From the NCBI GenBank assembly GCA_019914995.1, contig CM034135.1:4590501-4654500 (forward strand): a stretch of DNA of 64,000 bases. Reading direction: 5' to 3'. Each line of letters starts with the position of its first letter. The stretch's first letter is position 1. Under the pieces are notes generated by a model. That model ran no database searches. It had not been told where the DNA came from and saw nothing but the letters and a program-made list of their open reading frames with translations. A program made the position numbers and the translations under genes. Source of the DNA: Acanthochlamys bracteata. Lineage: Eukaryota; Streptophyta; Magnoliopsida; Pandanales; Velloziaceae. Of the stretch, positions 45,562 through 55,679 are shown in pieces.

Positions 45562-45756
45562 TGACATGCGACCATTTTCTCTAGAATATATTTTCTATCA
45601 ACTTTAGGTAACTTGCGCCTAACTGGTAAATTTGTAGTCTCCTCTTGCAAATGTTTAGTACTATACGAAAGACAAAAGGTTTCACCCACACTCGCTCACT
45701 GCCCGAAGTCCCACCGTCGAACCGCAACGCACCTCCACACATGTATGGACCCCAAT

Positions 45757-45826
45757 ACACGTGGCCCAAAAAACGCGCTTTCTCTTCACTGAATTCGCGC
45801 TCACACTTCTCCCCGTTACTTATATC
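45757..45826 (+). promoter_or_regulatory. ABRE/G-box and possible TATA of the VQ gene
   Basis: TACACGTGGC at 45757-45766 contains the G-box/ABRE core CACGTG. About 60 bases downstream, CTTATATCC (about 45819) is a plausible TATA motif, followed by a pyrimidine-rich leader to the ATG at 45951. An ABRE-type site would fit the stress/ABA response known for CaMBP25-type VQ genes, but this is inference from sequence alone. Confidence 0.5.
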
Positions 45827-45950
45827 CATACTCTTCCCTTATTCTTCTCTTCTTCATCTCCACCTGCTTCAAAACAAACCCTAACTTATTCCTTATTCAT
45901 TCATGAAACAACCGTAAACAAAGAAAGCAAGAAAATCAGCTTCTTCGTCA

Positions 45951-46685
45951 ATGGCGTCAGCGAACAAGTTCATTTCGAGTTTGCCTGAACCTTGGTCTGC
46001 ATACTCATGTTTCGCTCCCGACACATTCGCTAGAGAAACAGAAGCTCTCACTCGCGCTTTGCAAGTCTCCATCTCTGAAGAAGACTCTTCAAATAACTCC
46101 AACAACTCCGCTGCTAACTCCCCTCTCTCCACTACTCCTACCAACACCTTCATTAACAACAACAACAACAACACTCTGCTTCATCTCCTTAACAACAACC
46201 ACAACCACAACAACAACAACCGTGTCGAAACGAACAGGTTATCGACTACCGGAAGCAACAAAAAGTGGGTCGCACCTGGACCGACCGGAAAAGTAGGGAA
46301 GAGAAAGTCTCGTGCAACGAAGAAGAATAACACAACAACCTTCATCACTGCTGATCCTTCCAATTTCCGTCAGATGGTCCAACAAGTAACCGGAGTTCGG
46401 TTCAGTGAAATAGACCAAACTGAACCGGTGATTAAACCCGAACCACAACGAGCAGGATTGAGTCGTATTAATGCTACTGTTACTGGTGGTAGTTTGATAC
46501 CACAGGGATGGTTGCCAACGCTTGACACGTCGGCGCTTCTTCTTGATCGAGCTTTGTCCGCCGGTACGGTTCAGGAAGATGGAACCGGTTTTCTTGCACA
46601 AGAAACGGTTCAGAACGAACAGGGTGGGTTCGATTTCGAAGCATATCAAAGCTTCCCGACGCTGGAGTCATGGGGCGGTGCATAA
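45951..46685 (+). CDS. VQ-motif protein, CaMBP25/VQ15-like
   Basis: Single-exon gene of 244 aa, as is usual for plant VQ genes. The VQ motif is FRQMVQQVTG at 139-148, preceded by TFITADPSN, the typical context of the AtCaMBP25 (VQ15) and VQ24 subgroup. A basic segment at 114-125 (KVGKRKSRATKK) is a likely nuclear localisation signal. The N-terminal FARETEALTRALQVS (about 26-40) also matches that subgroup, and LPTLDTSALLLDR (188-200) is a second conserved block. VQ proteins act in the nucleus as partners of WRKY factors, and CaMBP25 also binds calmodulin and dampens osmotic-stress responses. Oddity: Asn runs at about 48-52, 69-74 and 81-90, encoded mostly by AAC repeats. Downstream, AATGAAATATTTATTTT (about 46776) may serve as poly(A) signal. 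VQ15 and VQ24 orthology are not separated. Confidence 0.88.
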   Translation: MASANKFISSLPEPWSAYSCFAPDTFARETEALTRALQVSISEEDSSNNSNNSAANSPLSTTPTNTFINNNNNNTLLHLLNNNHNHNNNNRVETNRLSTTGSNKKWVAPGPTGKVGKRKSRATKKNNTTTFITADPSNFRQMVQQVTGVRFSEIDQTEPVIKPEPQRAGLSRINATVTGGSLIPQGWLPTLDTSALLLDRALSAGTVQEDGTGFLAQETVQNEQGGFDFEAYQSFPTLESWGGA

Positions 46686-47306
46686 TTTAATTAGGGATGG
46701 TTGGATGGGGATCAGATGGATGTGGGCGGATGGTGCCGGCAGTTGCATGTGATGTAGATGCTATGTAGGTCGAAATGAATGAAATATTTATTTTCGTTTT
46801 GTTTATTTATTATCGGTTAGCTTATTAGTATCAGAACTTTTATATATAATTAACTACGTATATTGATCAGTAGTGATGTTTGACAATTGGGATTTGCTTG
46901 AAACTTGTCGAAGTAGTAGAGATGTGCGGCTTTGGTTAGGGCATCTTTACCAACCTTTTAAATTTCATTTTTTTAAAACTCATTTTAATATAAACTAAAT
47001 AAAAAAATTTTAAATAAATTACATCTATTAAAAATTTATTTTAGACTTACTATCAATATAAATTTATATAAAAATTTATTTTTAATTTTTAATTTGATTT
47101 TTTTAATTTATTTTTAAAAAATAAGTTTATTTCAAGATAAGTATTTGCTATTGGAGGATACCCATGACATCACAGAGAACAAAGGTTTTAGTTAGAAGAT
47201 AAAATGGGATTGGCAAAATTAAAGAGAATAAAGTTGTTGTAGTAATCTGCGATACCAAATCAGGTGGCTCCTTCTACAGGTTTGAAGTAAACGAAAAGAT
47301 TTCGAA
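46686..47306. other. 3' flank of the VQ gene
   Basis: The first 150-200 bases are the probable 3' UTR. The rest is AT-rich DNA without recognisable genes, although CAATATAAATTTATATAAAAATTTA (about 47053) recalls the interior of the MITE families nearby. Confidence 0.4.
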
Positions 47307-47558
47307 GGGGGCGTTTCACATTGATTACTTCAAAAACAAATTTTTAATTTTTTAATTGATATTTTTAATATATTTTTTATAAATATTTAAATAATTTATT
47401 TAAAAATTTAGAAATTATAGAAAAAATTACGTAATAAAATTTTTTTATTACTTATTTTTATTTTTTTGAGATAAAAATGTAGAGTTTATTTTTTAAAAAA
47501 ATAAAAATATTTTTTGTTTTATAAAAATTTCATTTCAAAAACACTTTCAAACGTTCCG
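47307..47558. mobile_element. MITE, GCGTTTGG family, copy 6
   Basis: About 252 bp from GGGGGCGTTTCAC to CACTTTCAAACGTTCC. The interior is collinear with copy 5: TTTTTAATATATTTTTTATAAATAT, TTTATTTAAAAATTTAGAAAT, TTACGTAATAAAATTTTTTTATTAC and TTTCATTTCAAAAACAC. Confidence 0.66.
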
Positions 47559-47784
47559 AAAGAAAGCTTCCCCCGTAAATTTTATATAATATTTTAAATT
47601 TTGTTTAAAAATTCAAAAGCATACATAAATTAAATATCGTAAATTTGTATGTACAAGTTTTATATTTTTTTAAGTAAAAATTTTAGCTCGCTTTTTGAAA
47701 AATTTTAAAGTAAATTCTATTTATAAATGCTTCTTATTTTAAGCACGTGAAACGTCCCTTTCGAGGCTGTATTTTGGGTCCACC

Positions 47785-48540
47785 GATGGGTCGATATCTC
47801 AGTTTGAATTTGTCGATCATTTTCAAATCGGTCCACTAATAATTGAGTCAATTTCGTTCAATCATAACTCAGCTTATAAATTTATATGAATCAAGATTAT
47901 CAACTCTAAACTAATATATTTAATAATCGAGTAAAATTCGAATCGATTCATTTAATTAATTTTATTTCTATATTTATAAACTTGAGTGAAATATAAATTC
48001 AATTGGAATGAATATTGTACGGTTCTTAGGAAGAAATCTAGCAAGTTTCATTAAAATATGCATTTTTTAAAATTTTATTGATCCTTAGAATTTTCCAACA
48101 AATTTTGATTTTATTTTTAAAAATATGTATTATTACTAAAAATTTATGATTATAGATATATATTAATACTTTCAATAAAAGTTTTGATAAACATAACTAG
48201 TTGAAAAAATTTTGATAAAATTTTTTTTACAAAGTTCAAATTCGTCGTTAGAGAAATACCTATACAGTAATATTTTTTATAATACTATAATTTTCATCTT
48301 ATATTATTGTAAATATAATATAATTATAAAAATAAACGGTTATTTATAAATATAACTATTAAGAATTCTTTTTTATAGTTGTCGAATTTTTGAGTAAAAA
48401 AAATAAAAACAAATTGTTCTTTCTTTGAATGACAATTCTAATTAATGGGTCAGTCTTAGATTAACTCAAATTGACCAATTTAATAACCGAATCAAATTCA
48501 TTCAACTCTAATGTAATCTATAAATTTAATAAAGAAACCT
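47785..48540 (-). mobile_element. AT-rich element, GGTGGCAATTT family, copy 2 (long form)
   Basis: About 755 bp, homologous in opposite orientation to the element at 54828-55557. Shared landmarks are TCGTTCAATCATAAC, TATAAATTTATATGAATCAA, TTGGAATGAATATT, CAAATTCGTCGTTA and TTATATTATTGTAAATA. It has no ORF. The outer ends are worn, so the limits are approximate. Confidence 0.5.
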
Positions 48541-49990
48541 TATTAATCAGAAATTTCAGGTAGGTTGCATATCCTTGTAGCAACCGCATATTATTTTGAA
48601 AGGGAAATTTATCTTTTATATTAATTTGTGCTAAAATATCAAACATTATAAGCGCATTTTTGATCGCAGGATTAATTTTGCATAGTGGTTAAACTACTAC
48701 TTAGCTATAATATCCAGCAGATGTATTTCATGTACTGTAACATCAAAAGATACATACATGCCTTAATCCACTCTCACATAGACGAATGAATTTCATACGA
48801 AAATATAACTTTATTACTAGTTATTTTTCGTTTTAACAATTATAATAAACACACAACTCCGTTCTGATTATATTTATTTGTAGTGAAATTTGTTGTCCTG
48901 CAAACTTTTTTATTAGTGAGAATTTTGAAAATTTATTTAATGTGAAGCATAGATAGAACCCTTAAAAACAATAGATATTTACTCCTACCTACACTTAATT
49001 TGAACTACTAATATCAGTAATATAATACTATCTATAAAGCGTTAATGTTATGATTAAGTATATATTAAAATTTTTAATGATTTTTTTAGGTATGAAGCAA
49101 TAATTGGTTCCTGTAAATTGCTGAAACTTTATGGAGCATTGTATTGCTAATCACTTACGTACGCATAGCACAGTTGTGACACATATCACTTAGTCCCTGT
49201 AACTTTTCAACGTTTATATTATATTAGTTTCTTTTTTAAAATTGAGTTTGTAAAACATAAATTTTGAATTGAAAATGAGTTAAAAAAAATAAATTTTTGT
49301 GTGTTTGTATTGAAAATAAGTCTAAAAGAAAATTTTTTCAGTTTTAAAATATAAATTTTAAAAATAACTTTTTTGTTAAAAAATTTAATTTTAATTTTAG
49401 TTTATTTTAATTTAAAAGTTAGTTAAATTAAAAAATATTTTACAAAAAGAAATTTAGAATGTACATAAATAAGCCCTTAACAACTTTATTGCTTTCCTGT
49501 ATGATGATCTAGGCCTTTAACCAATATATTTGAACAATAATTTCAAATCAAGCTCATTCAATAGAAGCAAAGAGGGTTCAAAATATACCCCAAAAGTTCA
49601 AGGAAAAACATTTTACATGCAGATTTTTATAGGAATGAAAGCTTCAACTTTCTTAAAAATTTTTACTTTGGAGCTCATTTTTTATTTTATTTGTTTTATT
49701 TTTTCCATTTATTTTCATATTCAACTAGCTGATAATATTAATTGGAGAAGTCAAACAAGTGGGCCACAAGGAACAGATGAGACAAATGTTACAAAGGTAG
49801 ATACCGTTCGGAGCCCACTAACGGTCCACGCCCACAAACTGACAAAATATACCCTGTTACGCTACACAACTTTATTAATGCTCTCCACTCTCACTGCAGA
49901 GGAGACCACTTTTGCTGACGTGCACAGATATCTTATTATTTTAGTTTAATATCAAGCTCCATTTTTAAAGAGGCAATGTTCTAAGTGTCA
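48541..49990. other. AT-rich intergenic DNA
   Basis: No gene or element could be firmly recognised. A plus-strand frame of 139 codons (49530-49949) lies in low-complexity AT-rich DNA that turns GC-richer after 49740. It matches no family I know, so I do not call it a gene. Confidence 0.4.
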
Positions 49991-50226
49991 CCGTACGTTT
50001 TTATAAAATAAAATTTTTCTTAAATAAAATATTTTTATTTTTTTTAAATGATTTTTATTTTTTATTTTTAAAAATTAATAAAAATGTGTAATAAAAATTT
50101 ATTATATAATTTTTTTATATTTTTTAAAATTTAGATAAATTTTTTTTACATACTTATAAAATATATTTTAAAAAATATAAAATAAAAATTAAAAATTACT
50201 TTTTTAATAAACAATGTCAAACGGAT
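49991..50226. mobile_element. MITE, GCGTTTGG family, copy 7 (reverse orientation)
   Basis: About 236 bp from CCGTACGTTTTTA to AATGTCAAACGGATC. It reads in the orientation of copy 3: AAAAATTAATAAAAATGTGTAATAA, then ATACTTATAAAATATATTTTAAAAAATA. Confidence 0.58.
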
Positions 50227-50470
50227 CTAATTAAACTGTGTTTGAAAATATTTATTTTAATAAATTATGAAATTATTTTTATTTTTATAAAAAAATTTAT
50301 TTTACAAATACTTTAAATAATATCTTAAATTGGTGAGATAAAATCAAAATTATTATTCAATTCTTGTATTGTTATTATAAAAGATAGTTCATGCTTCTGA
50401 TGTCATGGTTGTGTCATGATTATGTGATATCTTTTCAGAGCAGTTCATTAAAGCTCTATAAATTTATTAT

Positions 50471-50692
50471 GTGTGCGTTTAGTTTACCTTCTACAAAATT
50501 ACTTTTATATTATTTTATTTTATATTTTTAACTATAAATTTTAAAAAATTTATTTAAAAATTTAAAAAATATGAAAAAATTCTACCGTAATAAAATATTT
50601 TTATTATTTATTTCTATTATTTTTTAAAAATAAAAAGTAAATAAAAACTATTTTTTAGAAAACTTTTATTTTAAAAATACTGTCAAATGCTT
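50471..50692. mobile_element. MITE, GCGTTTGG family, copy 8
   Basis: About 222 bp from GTGTGCGTTTAG to CTGTCAAATGC, collinear with copies 5 and 6: TTTATTTAAAAATTTAAAAAATA, TCTACCGTAATAAAATATTTTTATTA. Only about 245 bp separates it from the oppositely oriented copy 7. Confidence 0.58.
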
Positions 50693-50913
50693 TCTACTTT
50701 TAACTAGTTAACACTTATAATTTGCAAAATAATGAACTCTAAAGAAATAACAATTAAGAACGATCTATCACTCTAAAGAAATAACACTTATTATGTGTAC
50801 ATAGTCACGCCAATAGATTACCCAAAATGATTTTCTTCGAAAATTACTATTAGTAATAAACGTTATATCATAATAGTTTACATATCATCGCTAATTGCTC
50901 AAACAATCAACAA

Positions 50914-52737
50914 AAAATTGCTACTTCCGCAAATTTGTATCTACTATTTTAAATATATTAAAATATTTTTTATTTAAAATTCTATTAAAATTAAATATTT
51001 TTTTATTTAAAATCTTCTTATATAGTATTATAATGAATCTAAATATATTTAGTTATATTGAAGAAAAAAAAAATTTGAAATAAGATAAAATAATTTTGAA
51101 TTTTTTATATCATAGCAAAATTTTAAATATATCTGTCGTGATTGTGAAAAATAACGATTTCCAAAGTTAAACTTTGAACAGATTTATTCGTCGTCGTTGT
51201 GAAAAATTACGACTCTAATTGTTAGACTCCCAACAAACATATCCGTCTTCTATCGTGGAAGTTACAAACTCCGACCATCAAATCCAGTGATCAAATTTGA
51301 GATTTACTAAAAAAAGGACAACAAATCGTGTCTGCTGTTTCCTCCTCATCGCCGTCGCTTCCTTACCGCTACTTTCTCCTCGCTGCTGCTCCTTGCTAAC
51401 AGATCTGATCTAGTCTCCACTACCACCGCCTCCGTCATCACTACCGCCTCCTCGATCCAGATCTAAACGCCACTATCGTAATGCTACCATTTGCTGTCTT
51501 GTCGCTAACAACGCCGTTGTCGTTCTATCAGAGAGATTTTTCCTAATGTCGCTGTTTAATCGATGGAGATTTTCTCGCTGGACTGAACCAGATCGATGCT
51601 TGATTTGGCTTTCTCGCCGTTTGATCGTTGACCGATCAGCCGCTGTTGTTGATACACTTCAAAGACCTTCAGACCCTACCGTCGACCCTTAACCAAGAAC
51701 TCCCGCCACCATTCGAGCAAGCAGCTTCGCACCGCCGCTGTCTTCTCTTCGCCACCATTGTCACTCCATTGATTTCAACACTACTCGACCTCCACTACGT
51801 TGCCAGCTGCTGCTTCATTGCTGGACCGCTCCCACGTGTACACGCTAGCTTGCTCAGTTGGACCCCCGCCATTTATGGATTCAGGGTAATTCACCGATCC
51901 ATGGTAGGTTCACCGATCCAAACTGAACTGAATCAAAGCGAACCTGTTTCGATCTGAACCGAATTAAACCATGGCAGTTCAATCTTAAACCAGTCCAGAT
52001 CAGATTGAACTAGATTAGGTTCAATCTCAGATCAAACAAGATCAGATTAAATTAGATTACATTCAATCTTAGATCATACCAGATTGAGCAAGATTTGGTT
52101 CAAGTTTTTACTAGATCAGACTGAACTGGATTGACCAGACTTGGTTTAATCCAATATCAGACCAGATCAAACCAAATCAAATCAGATTGTTTCAATCTTA
52201 AACTAGACCGATATGTTCGATAGATCCAGCCTAATAGATCCAAACTTGACTAGGCCAGACACATCCGATCTGACACGGCCAAACACATCTGACCTAGCTC
52301 GGACAAACAAATCTGACCCCTTCAAGATAGATAAGTCCAATCCATTCTAGACAGACAAGTCCGACCCAATCTAGACATATAAGTCCATCTGATCAGGATA
52401 GACATGTCCGACCAGACCTGACTCGATAGATCCGACTTTGAAAAGTTCAAATAGAATTTGTGATAATTCAGTGAGAAAGTTAGGTATCGACGATATTTTT
52501 GCACCAACTTGAGAGAAGTTATTGGCGTGAATCAATATATATATTATTTTAAGTATATTAGAATATCTTTTCTAAAAATTAAATATCTTTTTTTATTTAT
52601 AACTCTTATAAAATTTGATTTTTTTTATTATTTAGAACTCTTCTGATATAGTGTTATAAAGAATATATATATGTAGTTATGTTGAAGGAAGAAAGAAAGT
52701 TGGAATAAGATGGAATAATCTTGAAATAGTTTTTTCA
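50914..52737 (+). mobile_element. Short non-coding LTR element (TRIM/LARD-like, Ty1/copia type)
   Basis: Direct repeats of roughly 190-220 bp bound a 1.4-kb interior: about 50914-51108 and 52518-52737. Both repeats share TTTAA-TATATTA-AATAT, TATAGTRTTATAA, TTAGTTATRTTGAAGRAA and a run ending AATTTT/TAGTTTTTT. Just inside the left repeat, TATCATAGCA resembles the primer site for initiator Met-tRNA (TATCAGAGC). Just before the right repeat, ACTTGAGAGAAG resembles the copia polypurine tract. The interior is GC-richer and non-coding, with imperfect repeats of the GATCAGATTGAAC type at about 51970-52200. The two LTRs differ considerably, so the insertion is old. Boundaries are approximate. Confidence 0.5.
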
Positions 52738-53048
52738 TCAATTTGCAATTGTAAGTTGAACATATAGGCAAGCAACTAATGATATGATTAGAAAATATTT
52801 GCAATTTACTTATAAAGTAAATACTTTTTTGAAATAAACTATTTAATTTTTTTTAAAAAATAAGTTTTAGACTTTTTATATTTTAAAAAATAATTAAAGT
52901 AAATAATAAGAAGAACTTATCAGGTAAATCTTTTTATACTTTTAAAAACATAAAAAATATTTTTATAAAATATTATAAAAAGATTATTGAAAAATATAGA
53001 ATACAAAATTATTAAAAAGTATCGTCAAATGGTGCCTAAAGCTAGCAG

Positions 53049-53307
53049 GCTGCGTTTGGTAGTGCATATCAAAAGCAGCTTTTCAATTTTTCTCTTTTTC
53101 ATATTTTTCAATACATATTTTATAAGTATTTAGAAAATTTATATAAAAATTTAAATAGTGTAGAAAAATTTTACGTAATGAGATCTTTTTATTGTATATT
53201 TTTATTATTTTTTTGGAAGTAAAAATATAGAGCTCGTTTTTCAAAAAGAATAAAAATATCTCTCATTTCAAAAAAGTTCCACTTCATAAGTAATTCCAAA
53301 CGCACCC
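53049..53307. mobile_element. MITE, GCGTTTGG family, copy 9 (well-preserved ends)
   Basis: About 259 bp from GCTGCGTTTGGTAG to AATTCCAAACGCACCC. With copy 3 it defines the family: terminal repeat GGTGCGTTTGG, AT-rich interior, ATTTTACGTAATGAGATC near the middle and AAGTTCCACTTCATAAG near the right end. Confidence 0.75.
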
Positions 53308-53376
53308 GCAGTAAGCTCCAATGTCAAATGGCAATTTTAGAATGACTTGTCCGTTTCTGGGACATATTTATATAGG

Positions 53377-53670
53377 GATGACAATTTGGATTGATGAGTT
53401 AGTTTCATATTGACTTATTTAATAATTAGATCAAATTCGGATCAATCTATTTAATAATTAAAATTTTTAATTTTTAAATTCTATATTCTTAATTTTTAAA
53501 TTCTATACTTTTAATAGTTCGGGTCGATTTATTTAATAATTGAGTCAAATTCGTTCAATTTTAATATAATCTATATATTTATACACGTCAAAATTTTTAA
53601 CTATAACTCTAATTAAACGAGTCAGTTTCAAATTAAATTTTTAGATCGGATTTACTCTTACTTGGACATA
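53377..53670. mobile_element. AT-rich element, GGTGGCAATTT family, copy 3 (short)
   Basis: About 290 bp beginning AGGGATGACAATTTGGATTG, with TTTAATAATTGAGTCAAATT and TCGTTCAATTTTAATATAATC shared with the long copies. The right end is indistinct. Confidence 0.4.
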
Positions 53671-54827
53671 ACCTGCAAACATAAGTTTAACATATGCGCA
53701 AGCAAATAATGTTACGAGTAGAGCTAGTGGTAAGCTCCAATGTCAACTGCCAGACTGAGTTACTACTACTACTACTAGCACAATTTCGTCCAAGTTTTGT
53801 ACTTGTTTAAGCTCTTGATTTATATCTCCATAATCAAGATAGCACTGACATCTGCCTAGAAAAATGAAAGTATTGGTCAATAATAGCTGTGTAGTGCAGT
53901 AGGAGATTTATATATAAAAAACCGAATTCCATTCGATACATACATCATTAAGACTTGTTTTGTCAAAGGTATTTCAAACAAGCATACATAAAATATATTT
54001 GAATGCAATGCACTAGGAACATGTTAAACAATAAACAAGACTATGTCCCATGCTCGGAAGAGAATATTCTCACACATTACCTAAGTGAACTTATTTCAAA
54101 CTTCAACATTTTAAAGGCAGGACTATGGTATTAGCAATCTATGCCTTGCTACTCCTGAGAAGATGTTGACAAACAGCCTAGACAAACAAAAAAACCAATC
54201 TAAAAACACAAACAATTCAGAAGGTGCAGACTTTGGTGACCTCTCATGGGTTAAAAAGAGAAATTTTCGGAATCATCCGCTGATCAACATTTACCAGACC
54301 AGCAACTTGAAAAGCACATTGGGTACTCTGACGAGCCAGTCAGGATTACTTTGATATTGCCGCAGTTATTGTTGCAAGACAGAAGAAGTTCACACAAGTT
54401 CAAACATAACTTTCTGGTAAACTCGCTGGTAATCTCACACAGACTGCATGCCCTATACCTCCAACTTACAACTACCCTGTACCCAAAAAGACTTGTGGAT
54501 ATTTTAGTTTATGCTAGTTTTGCCATTTCAACGGTTTCCCAAAAAATATTTAAAATAGTATTATATTCAAGTACGAAAAGAAAACAATACGAAAAAGGGA
54601 TCATCTTCTCAAAATATATTCAATCTTCTTAGTAAGGGCCGTTTGGTTACATGGACCAAAAATTCCAGATTTTATATAACTAGAGTTACACTAGTGCATT
54701 CGTTTGCAGGATAGTAGAAACTGATTAGGAAACTGATCATATAGAGAATAGGCATCAAGATAGAGATTAACTATATTTCTTTCCTATATTAGTTCTCTGT
54801 TCTTTATACATATTGCACTCATTCATA
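53671..54827. other. Intergenic DNA, nothing recognised
   Basis: Contains a (TAC)n tract (53760-53777). A less AT-rich segment at about 54030-54640 has frames on both strands but no domain I recognise. It may be an old element interior or a gene relic; nothing supports either. Confidence 0.35.
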
Positions 54828-55557
54828 GAGATGGTAATATATGACCCAACTCAAAATTCAATCTAAAATTGATCATTTAATTCAGATTACAATTGATAAT
54901 TTTGATCCGTATAAATTTATAAATGAATTACAGTTGAACAAACTTGACCTGATTATTAAATTGGTCGATCCGAAATCGACCGACCAATCCAAATTGCTAC
55001 ATCTAGAAGAAACAAATTTTTTCTAATTTTCTCTTACCGTATAATAAAGTTTTAGCTATAAAAAAATAAAATAATAATTTATGAATTATTATAATTATAC
55101 TATATTCAGAATTAATTATTTACTTTCATACATTATAAAATATAATATGAGAATTATAATATTATTGTAAATATTATTATGTAGGTTTTTATTTAATGAC
55201 GAATTTAGATTTTGTAAAAAGTTTTTATCAAAATTTTGTCAGTTAGCTATACTTATCAAAATTTTTGTCGAAAATGTTATTATATATAATTTTAAAATTT
55301 CAATTGTCACCAAATACTTTCAAAAAATAAATATTCATTCCAACTGATTTTATAATTTCAGTCAAACTTAAGTGTAGAAATAAAAAATAATTTTATTTAT
55401 TAAATAGATCGGTCCAAATTTTCAGTTATTAAATATGTTCGATTAGTATTGATAAATTTGATCTATATAAATTTATGAATTAGGTTATGATTGAACGAAT
55501 TTGACCCGATTATTAAATAGATTGATCTGAAAGCGACCGAATTGCCACTCCTATTCA
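54828..55557 (+). mobile_element. AT-rich element, GGTGGCAATTT family, copy 4 (long form)
   Basis: About 730 bp from AGAGATGGTAATATATGACC to GCGACCGAATTGCCACTCCT. The right end gives AGGAGTGGCAATTCGG on the reverse strand, matching the left end of copy 1 (AGAGGTGGCAATTTG). The internal order is that of 47785-48540 in reverse. Non-coding. Confidence 0.52.
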
Positions 55558-55679
55558 TCCATCATGTAAGAGATTATTAATAGATTGTCTCATCTTCAAC
55601 ATTGACATTCTCTAATTCTAAACTTTAATCATTTTTATAATAATCTGAAATAGAGAGCCTCTTAGATGGATCTTCTTTA

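Larger units (their letters stand above)
43701..45640. other. AT-rich DNA upstream of the VQ gene
   Basis: No gene was recognised. It includes a W-box-like TAGTCAACTTT at about 44750, next to a GC-richer stretch at 44700-44770, a MITE-like element at 45017-45561, and an (AT)n microsatellite at 45314-45336. Confidence 0.4.

Noticed and set aside
49530-49949. 139-codon plus-strand ORF with a hydrophobic middle
   Set aside because: It lies in low-complexity AT-rich DNA. The hydrophobic run is produced by T-rich sequence, and no domain or homologue was recognised.
51628-51957. 109-codon plus-strand ORF
   Set aside because: It lies in the non-coding interior of a short LTR element and shows no gag or pol similarity that I can recognise.
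54163-54632. Two consecutive small ORFs resembling exon pieces
   Set aside because: Neither strand gives a family I recognise, and no convincing splice pair was found.
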